From NCBI GenBank assembly GCA_040007395.1, contig JBDTVG010000157.1:1-10767 (forward strand): a stretch of DNA of 10,767 nucleotides, given 5' to 3'. The DNA comes from DATGFK01 sp040007395. GTDB lineage: Bacteria; Chloroflexota; Anaerolineae; Aggregatilineales; UBA2796. Under the pieces are notes generated by a model. The model was not told the origin of the DNA. It was given only the letters and a program-made list of their open reading frames with translations, and searched no databases. Position 1 is the first letter of the stretch. Every line of letters begins with the position of its first letter. Below are positions 7,182 to 10,767 of this stretch, one piece after another. The position numbers and the translations under genes are program-made.

Positions 7182-8030
7182 TTATACCAACCGCACCAAG
7201 TTCTTTCTTTGTGCGAGTTTCGTAACTGGGAATTGAATCTCTAAGATGTTGGAGTCTGGGTTTGTTTCCCAACCGATGCGATGGAAAACCTCGCGTTCCG
7301 GCCCGACGATGGTGTATCCGTTCGCCTGTATCCACCTGCCGATGTTGGCATAGTCTTCAAGAAGTGTCACCCAACGCCCTCTATGAACGATACTTGCTGC
7401 CATATCTACACCCGGAAGTGTCGTCAGCGTCATCTCGCCTCTGCCCTTTATCGCCTTGCTCTCGCCAGAATACTCGGTGCTTACGGGCAGGCACAGTTCG
7501 ACATCTATCATTTCATGAGCGTATGAGTCCCCATGAAGGATTGCCAGCAGGGTTCCATCATTCTTGGTAACAGAGTGCGCTTGCCGAAGCAGTTCAAGCA
7601 TCTCAAATATGGTGGGTGTTATCTCACGAATGGACAAAACGCGCAGCGGCGGAATCGGTTTGAGGCTAACCTCGTACTTGGGGGAAATGCCTTCATCCTC
7701 GATAAGTTTGAGACGCGCTTCGACTATCTGGAGCGTCTGCTGTCCTTCTTCGATTTGTTGTTGGAGTTCAGCCTGCTTCAGCCGTAACATGCCGCGAATC
7801 TCATGCGCGGGCAGGTTTTCTTGCAACAGCAGCGCCACCTGCGTAAGCGATAAACCCATTCCCCGGAGCGCAAGAATGCGGTTGACCGTGCGCAGTTGGT
7901 CGATCTCGTAAAAGCGGTAGCCAGTCTCCGAGTCAGTGTAGGATGGGGTCAGCAAATCAATCTCGGCCCAATGCCGCAGGGCTTTAATAGATACTTGACA
8001 AATTTTTGAGAATTCACCGATTTTGAACAT
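7182..8030 (-). CDS. MerR-family regulator with GyrI-like effector domain (BmrR type)
   Basis: A 282-residue one-component regulator. Residues 1-70 are the MerR winged helix (FKIGEFSKICQVSIKALRHW, then TGYRFYEIDQL). A coiled-coil dimer helix follows (about 80-115), then a GyrI-like ligand-binding domain (120-272) with VDVELCLPV, HRGRWVTLLEDY, WIQANGYTIVGPEREVF and ILEIQFPV. The Glu in LEIQFPV (about residue 264) lies in the last strand, where BmrR-like proteins carry an acidic residue for cationic drugs. No metal-binding cysteine cluster is present, so an organic ligand is likely. An upstream in-frame TTG (8054) exists, but it would sit about two bases from the predicted transcript start; the ATG at 8030 gives the normal MerR N-terminus and a leader of about 26 bases, so it is preferred. 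It is the first gene of an operon with the SRPBCC gene and is probably autoregulated. Confidence 0.9.
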   Translation of the reverse strand: MFKIGEFSKICQVSIKALRHWAEIDLLTPSYTDSETGYRFYEIDQLRTVNRILALRGMGLSLTQVALLLQENLPAHEIRGMLRLKQAELQQQIEEGQQTLQIVEARLKLIEDEGISPKYEVSLKPIPPLRVLSIREITPTIFEMLELLRQAHSVTKNDGTLLAILHGDSYAHEMIDVELCLPVSTEYSGESKAIKGRGEMTLTTLPGVDMAASIVHRGRWVTLLEDYANIGRWIQANGYTIVGPEREVFHRIGWETNPDSNILEIQFPVTKLAQRKNLVRLV

Positions 8031-8062
8031 CGTTCTGCTCTGTGCTTCTGCCAACTACCGTA

Positions 8063-8093
8063 ATTATGGACTCTCCCGCTGTGGGAGAGTCAA
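8063..8093 (-). promoter_or_regulatory. MerR-type promoter and operator
   Basis: On the minus strand the -35 box TTGACT (8088-8093) and the -10 box CATAAT (8063-8068) are 19 bp apart, two longer than the optimum. Between and overlapping them lies a perfect 9-5-9 palindrome, GACTCTCCC-5-GGGAGAGTC (8069-8091). An over-long spacer filled by a palindrome is the defining layout of promoters that MerR proteins activate by untwisting DNA. The transcript should begin near 8056, just upstream of the MerR gene, so the regulator most likely controls its own operon. Confidence 0.85.
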
Positions 8094-8330
8094 CGGCCTT
8101 AAATAAGGGGATGATGAGATCAAAATTGTACGATTTATCTGCGCGGTTACAATACGTTTACACCAATACCACGGGCATAAGTCGATCTACAATTTGTGGG
8201 TGCCACAAACGAGATGACGTGGGCTTACATCGGCAATAGCTTGGACTATGCACATTACTTTTTGTTTCGCCCCTTGGTGAGCTTTGCAATCTCAAACGCC
8301 ATCGAAAATAATCCCCGGAACGGAAACGTT
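8094..8330. other. intergenic stretch, no gene identified
   Basis: No supported gene. Open frames run into it on both strands: a plus-strand frame (about 8180-8325) reading GATNEMTWAYIGNSLDYAHY and onward, and a short minus-strand frame ending AFEIAKLTKGRNKK. Neither has a family match I know or a ribosome site. Either could be a gene fragment cut off by the repeat element at 8331. Confidence 0.3.
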
Positions 8331-8409
8331 CGCCCCCGCAGGAGAGGGGCGCAATACACTTATCTGGAAAGTCCCTCTCCTTTGGGAGAGGGATTTAGGG
8401 CGAGGGGCG
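8331..8409. repeat. REP-like element overlapping the end of the pentapeptide gene
   Basis: The better-preserved unit has a perfect 9-bp hairpin, TCCCTCTCC-TTTG-GGAGAGGGA (8372-8393). Read on the minus strand it contains CCCTAAATCCCTC and GGGACTTT, the same sequences that flank the hairpin of the left unit of the element at 10360-10462, so both belong to one repeat family. A degenerate opposite unit (CGCCCCCGCAGGAGAGGGGC, 8331-8350) lies at the other side, with outer CGCCCC/GGGGCG arms, suggesting an inverted pair. The TAA of CCCTAAATCCC is the stop codon of the neighbouring gene. Confidence 0.75.
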
Positions 8410-9642
8410 TAGTTCCTTCGCCTTTGCCTCGGCGGGATCGATGATCTGCGCGACCAGCGACTCAAGTAGCTGCGGCATATCGTCGTACTGATGCACAGGC
8501 AGCACCCAGGGATAGCGTCGGAAATGCTCGAACATGGCGTACTCGTGTTCGGTCCGCAAGATGAGCGGTTGGACTGGCACCGACGGCAAATTCGGCACGA
8601 TGGCTTGCAGTTCCTGTGGAATACTCTTGGCCTCGGTAAGATCCGCGATGATGAAGCGAGACATGTGTGCTAGCGTGGAGATCGTCTCGGTCAGGTCGCG
8701 GCTGGATGGCTTGTCGAAGTCGAACAGGATCGGCAGATAATCGCGCTTGCGTAGTTCGTCGCGCAGCGCATCAAGGATTGCCTTACGTTCTGGCGTGAAG
8801 CGCCCCAAGATTAGTACCGCTTTGGACGTGATCGTATCGATGACATTGCGGATCTCAGCGTTGTTGAGCAGCAGATAAATAAACTGCGCGACTTGAAGGT
8901 TATCTACAGTAATTTTAGGGCTAGGCCAGTTTTCAATAAGAAGGTTAGACTGAATTGCACCATGAACATTAACATTCCATACGGAAATGCCGTAGATTGA
9001 ACAGCCTGTTAGATTTGCACGTGTTAAGTTAGTTTGAACAAGTACAGAACCAGTTAGGTTTGCTTCTCTAAGATCAACATTACTTAGATCGGCCCGATTG
9101 AAAGTTGTACCACTTAAGTTAGAGTAGCTGAGATTTGCAACACTTAGTTTAGCCTGATTAAAATTTACCTCAGCTAAGTTAGCTTTGCTGAGGCTTGCAC
9201 GACTGAGATCGGCACCTCTGAAATTTGCTTTACGAGCATCTACACTATCGAGATTGGCTTCTTCAAGATATGCTGTGCCGAAATCTGCCTGGACGAGATC
9301 TGCTTCACTGAGATTAGCCCCAGTGAGATTTGCACCCCGAAAATATGCCTGACTAAAAAATCCCTCGCTAAGGTCTGATCCAGAGAGATCTGCCCCTATG
9401 AGGTTTGCCTCACTCATATTTGCGCCGCTAAGATTGGTCGCATGGAGCTTTGCTTCTATGAGTTCTGTTTCTCGTAGATTGGCTGCATTGAGGTCTGCGT
9501 TATCGAAATTTACCCCCTTGAGTTTTGCTCGCCGGAGATTTGCTTTACTCAAATCTGGCCTTATCGCTCTATTTTCCTCGCGCCACGTATTCCAAACCTT
9601 AACGCCCTGCTTGAGTATCGCGAGATGTTCCTCGTTAGCCAC
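8395..9642 (-). CDS. pentapeptide-repeat protein with C-terminal alpha/beta (TIR-like?) domain
   Basis: A 415-residue protein. Residues 1-28 form a helix (EEHLAILKQGVKVWNTWREE). Residues 30-230 are about 40 uninterrupted pentapeptides with Leu/Phe at the centre and the pattern A(N/D)LxxA, which build a right-handed beta-helix of about ten turns. After a linker comes a compact alpha/beta domain (about 250-380): strand AVLILGRF, helix TPERKAILDALRDELRKR, strand LPILFDF, then RFIIADLTEAKSIPQELQAI and VPVQPLIL. The (I)ADLT...PQEL arrangement recalls the Glu-bearing helix of TIR-like and nucleotide-deoxyribosyltransferase folds, so an NAD- or nucleotide-directed activity is possible but unproven. 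The GTG at 9642 is preferred over TTG 9672 because AGGAG lies 10 bases before it. It follows the XRE gene by 45 bases. Its last residues and stop come from a REP element. The repeat half is AT-richer than the C-terminal half. Confidence 0.85.
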   Translation of the reverse strand: MANEEHLAILKQGVKVWNTWREENRAIRPDLSKANLRRAKLKGVNFDNADLNAANLRETELIEAKLHATNLSGANMSEANLIGADLSGSDLSEGFFSQAYFRGANLTGANLSEADLVQADFGTAYLEEANLDSVDARKANFRGADLSRASLSKANLAEVNFNQAKLSVANLSYSNLSGTTFNRADLSNVDLREANLTGSVLVQTNLTRANLTGCSIYGISVWNVNVHGAIQSNLLIENWPSPKITVDNLQVAQFIYLLLNNAEIRNVIDTITSKAVLILGRFTPERKAILDALRDELRKRDYLPILFDFDKPSSRDLTETISTLAHMSRFIIADLTEAKSIPQELQAIVPNLPSVPVQPLILRTEHEYAMFEHFRRYPWVLPVHQYDDMPQLLESLVAQIIDPAEAKAKELRPSP

Positions 9643-9687
9643 AGCGATTTTGCTCCTGTTGGGTAATAGCAAAAATTACGGGAGGCC

Positions 9688-10008
9688 CTACTTCGCAAAG
9701 CGTTCCGCACCGAGTCGCAGTAAACCGGGCCAGCCTTCCCGCCGAAACGCATCCAATACATCGCGCTCATCTTGGGTTAGATCATTGTCGCCAAGCTGCC
9801 CACGCGGATTGTTGGTCAATCCCAATAAATAGTCAGTGCTGACTTCTAATTTCTCCGCCATTGTTTGCAACGCTTTTGCGCTTGGATCACTGATGCCCAT
9901 TTCGTAACGATACACCATGTTATTACCAAAATGGCAAATATCCGCGAGATCACGTTGTGACCAGTCATGAGCTTCTCTGGCTTCGCGTAGACGATCCGTG
10001 CGTAACAC
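9688..10008 (-). CDS. XRE-family transcriptional regulator
   Basis: A 106-residue protein with a Cro/CI-type helix-turn-helix at residues 5-63: RLREAREAHDWSQRDLADIC, recognition region NNMVYRYEMGISDPS, then LQTMAEKLEVSTDYLLG. The tail (LTQDERDVLDAFRREGWPGL, 77-96) is a small helical segment that may dimerise. The start is GTG preceded by GAGG with 8 bases of spacing. The pentapeptide/alpha-beta gene follows on the same strand, so it is probably cotranscribed. The divergent plus-strand promoter at 10164-10192, with an 18-bp palindrome at its start site, is a plausible target. A clear promoter for this gene itself was not found. Confidence 0.88.
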   Translation of the reverse strand: MLRTDRLREAREAHDWSQRDLADICHFGNNMVYRYEMGISDPSAKALQTMAEKLEVSTDYLLGLTNNPRGQLGDNDLTQDERDVLDAFRREGWPGLLRLGAERFAK

Positions 10009-10045
10009 CTATCCTACCTCTCAACGTTTAATAGAGGGCAAACAC

Positions 10046-10065
10046 GGACAGGGCAGGCCCTGTCC
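10046..10065. repeat. 9-2-9 palindrome, first copy
   Basis: GGACAGGGC-AG-GCCCTGTCC is a perfect palindrome with a two-base centre. It has the same outer frame (GGACA..GC / GC..TGTCC) as the palindrome at 10087-10106, 21 bases further on. Such units are common as dispersed intergenic repeats; they could also be binding sites for the adjacent XRE regulator. Confidence 0.7.
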
Positions 10066-10086
10066 CTACATCCAAACAGTATTTTG

Positions 10087-10106
10087 GGACAACGCCTGCG
10101 TTGTCC
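10087..10106. repeat. 9-2-9 palindrome, second copy
   Basis: GGACAACGC-CT-GCGTTGTCC is a perfect palindrome. It differs from the first copy at paired positions (GG to AA and CC to TT), so pairing has been kept through compensating changes. This points to a hairpin or dyad that matters as a structure. Confidence 0.7.
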
Positions 10107-10163
10107 GTAGACTGGCCTACAAAATGGTGGAGTCAATGTTTGATGCGTTTGCCCTGCAACTAC

Positions 10164-10192
10164 TTGACACGTACTATAAAATCGCTTATGAT
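10164..10192 (+). promoter_or_regulatory. near-consensus sigma-70 promoter
   Basis: TTGACA (10164-10169) and TATGAT (10187-10192) are exactly 17 bp apart, the best promoter in the window. Transcription would start near 10199 and give a leader of about 95 bases before the ATG at 10296. Confidence 0.85.
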
Positions 10193-10201
10193 ACCTTCAT
10201 A

Positions 10202-10219
10202 TAAGTAACAGTTTACTTA
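10202..10219. promoter_or_regulatory. 7-4-7 palindrome at the transcription start, probable operator
   Basis: TAAGTAA-CAGT-TTACTTA is a perfect inverted repeat covering about +3 to +20 of the strong promoter. A repressor bound here would block transcription. The divergent XRE regulator is the obvious candidate. Confidence 0.55.
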
Positions 10220-10238
10220 GGTGTAATAAATTGAAGTC

Positions 10239-10293
10239 GCGGCGGGAGCCTTTGCACAGGCTTTATCCGCCGCTAAGGATAAAAGAGGTATCC
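10239..10293 (+). promoter_or_regulatory. structured 5' leader with ribosome site in a hairpin loop
   Basis: GCGGCGG (10239-10245) pairs with CCGCCGC (10267-10273), and inside it AGCCT (10247-10251) pairs with AGGCT (10258-10262) around TTGCAC: 12 bp in all, with a 1/4 internal loop. Next, GGATA (10277-10281) pairs with TATCC (10289-10293), with the ribosome site AGAGG held in the loop, just before the ATG. It matches no riboswitch class I know. A regulatory role is inferred. Confidence 0.5.
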
Positions 10294-10295
10294 CT

Positions 10296-10751
10296 ATGCA
10301 AATTGTACTCCAATCTGCGCAGTTTTCACCTACCCCGACGGAGCGCGGGCAAAGTGCGGTTGACCCCACCCTAAATCCCTCCCCGCAAGCGAGGAGGGAC
10401 TTTGAAAAGTCTGGCTCCCCTTCCATCGCGTGCGGGGGAAGGGGCTGGGGGTTAGGGGTCAATGGCTTTACAGGTACCCTGCTGTTAGAAGCGCCACCAC
10501 CCTTAAAGCTGATTAGCGCTCCGCGTATCGCTGGACTGCTGCCCGCTAATATTCCTCTAAAAGTAGAAGTCATCTTCGAGGACAAGCCGCTGACGTGGGA
10601 CGAAAAGGTGGCGATCTTCCGCCAGATGCCACGCCTCCGCACCATCGAAGAAATGGATGCCGAGATCGCCCCGAAGGTGCAGCGCTTGCTTGACCATCTC
10701 AACCACTGGCGCGAAATCCGCATGGCGCGGGGTCAAGGTCAACAGCCATGA
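10296..10751 (+). CDS. unknown protein with a REP element translated inside it
   Basis: A 151-residue protein I do not recognise. Residues 1-21 (MQIVLQSAQF...) and about 57-151 look like normal coding sequence; the latter has strands (GTLLLEAPPPLKLISAP, PLKVEVIFED) followed by helices (WDEKVAIFRQMPRLRTIEEM, then VQRLLDHLNHWREIRM). Residues 22-56 are encoded by a 103-bp inverted REP pair, giving a Pro/Gly/Arg-rich, probably disordered insert (PTLNPSPQARRDF, GGRGWGLGV). The frame stays open through the element and no in-frame start exists after it until residue 111, so the insert must be translated if the gene works. AGAGG lies 7 bases before the ATG. Its promoter, operator and leader are described upstream. 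The last four bases overlap the next gene (ATGA), so the two are translationally coupled. Confidence 0.7.
   Translation: MQIVLQSAQFSPTPTERGQSAVDPTLNPSPQARRDFEKSGSPSIACGGRGWGLGVNGFTGTLLLEAPPPLKLISAPRIAGLLPANIPLKVEVIFEDKPLTWDEKVAIFRQMPRLRTIEEMDAEIAPKVQRLLDHLNHWREIRMARGQGQQP
10360..10462. repeat. inverted pair of REP-like units inside a coding sequence
   Basis: The outer arms TTGACCCC (10360-10367) and GGGGTCAA (10455-10462) are perfect inverted repeats. The left unit has the hairpin TCCCTCC (10376-10382) / GGAGGGA (10393-10399) with an inner CGC-AA-GCG; the right unit carries the opposite-strand form (CCCCTTCC / GGAAGGGG). The centre is GACTTT-GA-AAAGTC. The left unit shares CCCTAAATCCCTC and GGGACTTT with the element at 8331-8409. 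Confidence 0.8.
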
Positions 10752-10767
10752 ATCCGCCACCCGATAA
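10748..10767 (+). CDS. start of the next gene, cut by the window edge
   Basis: An ATG overlaps the stop of the previous gene as ATGA and reads MNPPPD before the sequence ends. The overlap argues that it is a real second gene of the same operon. Too little is present to assign it. Confidence 0.5.

Noticed and set aside
8069..8091. 9-5-9 palindrome first read as a terminator or REP unit
   Set aside because: Its exact placement between -35 and -10 boxes with a 19-bp spacer makes a MerR operator the better reading.
8196..8444. 82-codon plus-strand frame running into the repeat element
   Set aside because: Its second half is repeat sequence and overlaps the pentapeptide gene end; the first half has no ribosome site or known family.
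9398..9832. 144-codon plus-strand frame opposite the pentapeptide repeats
   Set aside because: It is the mirror of the 15-base periodic repeats and spans two real minus-strand genes.
10217..10723. 168-codon minus-strand frame opposite the unknown gene
   Set aside because: It starts inside the repeat-bearing gene's complement, lacks a ribosome site, and the plus strand has the promoter, leader and ATGA coupling.

Overview
The window looks like a chromosomal stretch of a Chloroflexota-type bacterium. This is an inference from gene content: a solute-binding protein joined to SH3b and CARDB domains through a Thr/Pro-rich linker, a FemAB-type aminoacyltransferase, a secreted protein with two SnoaL domains, a long pentapeptide-repeat protein, frequent GTG starts, and several families of palindromic intergenic repeats. 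No rRNA, tRNA, CRISPR array, integrase or transposase was seen.

Layout. 1-381 holds no gene I can name. 382-939 (-) is a SET-domain methyltransferase. 1005-1139 is a cluster of hairpins at the end of 1141-3306 (-), a secreted binding protein with cell-surface-type domains. A divergent intergenic region leads to 3531-4547 (+), a secreted tandem SnoaL protein that ends at a hairpin. 4678-5184 (+) is an AT-rich gene for an unknown two-helix membrane protein. It converges on 5209-6279 (-), a FemAB-type transferase. Just upstream of that, in the same frame, is a 24-codon reading frame (6283-6357) that resembles the N-terminus of a PLP-dependent decarboxylase.

7182-8030 (-) encodes a MerR regulator with a GyrI-like ligand domain, followed 16 bases later by an SRPBCC/START-like protein (6677-7165). 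Its promoter is clear: TTGACT and CATAAT separated by 19 bp, with a 9-5-9 palindrome between them. This is the classic layout of a MerR-activated promoter, so the two genes form a self-regulated, ligand-responsive operon.

9688-10008 (-) encodes an XRE-type regulator, followed by 8395-9642 (-), a protein with about 40 uninterrupted pentapeptide repeats and a C-terminal alpha/beta domain that may be TIR-like. Divergent from this pair is a near-consensus promoter (10164-10192), a 7-4-7 palindrome at its start site (10202-10219), a strongly folded leader (10239-10293) and an unrecognised gene (10296-10751). The next gene overlaps that one by ATGA and runs off the end.

Repeat elements shape coding sequence here. 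A 103-bp inverted pair of REP-like units (10360-10462) lies inside the 10296-10751 gene and reads through in frame. A related unit (8331-8409) supplies the last codons and the stop of the pentapeptide gene. The most interesting parts are these repeat-gene fusions, the XRE/pentapeptide/alpha-beta module with its divergent regulated partner, and the MerR operon.
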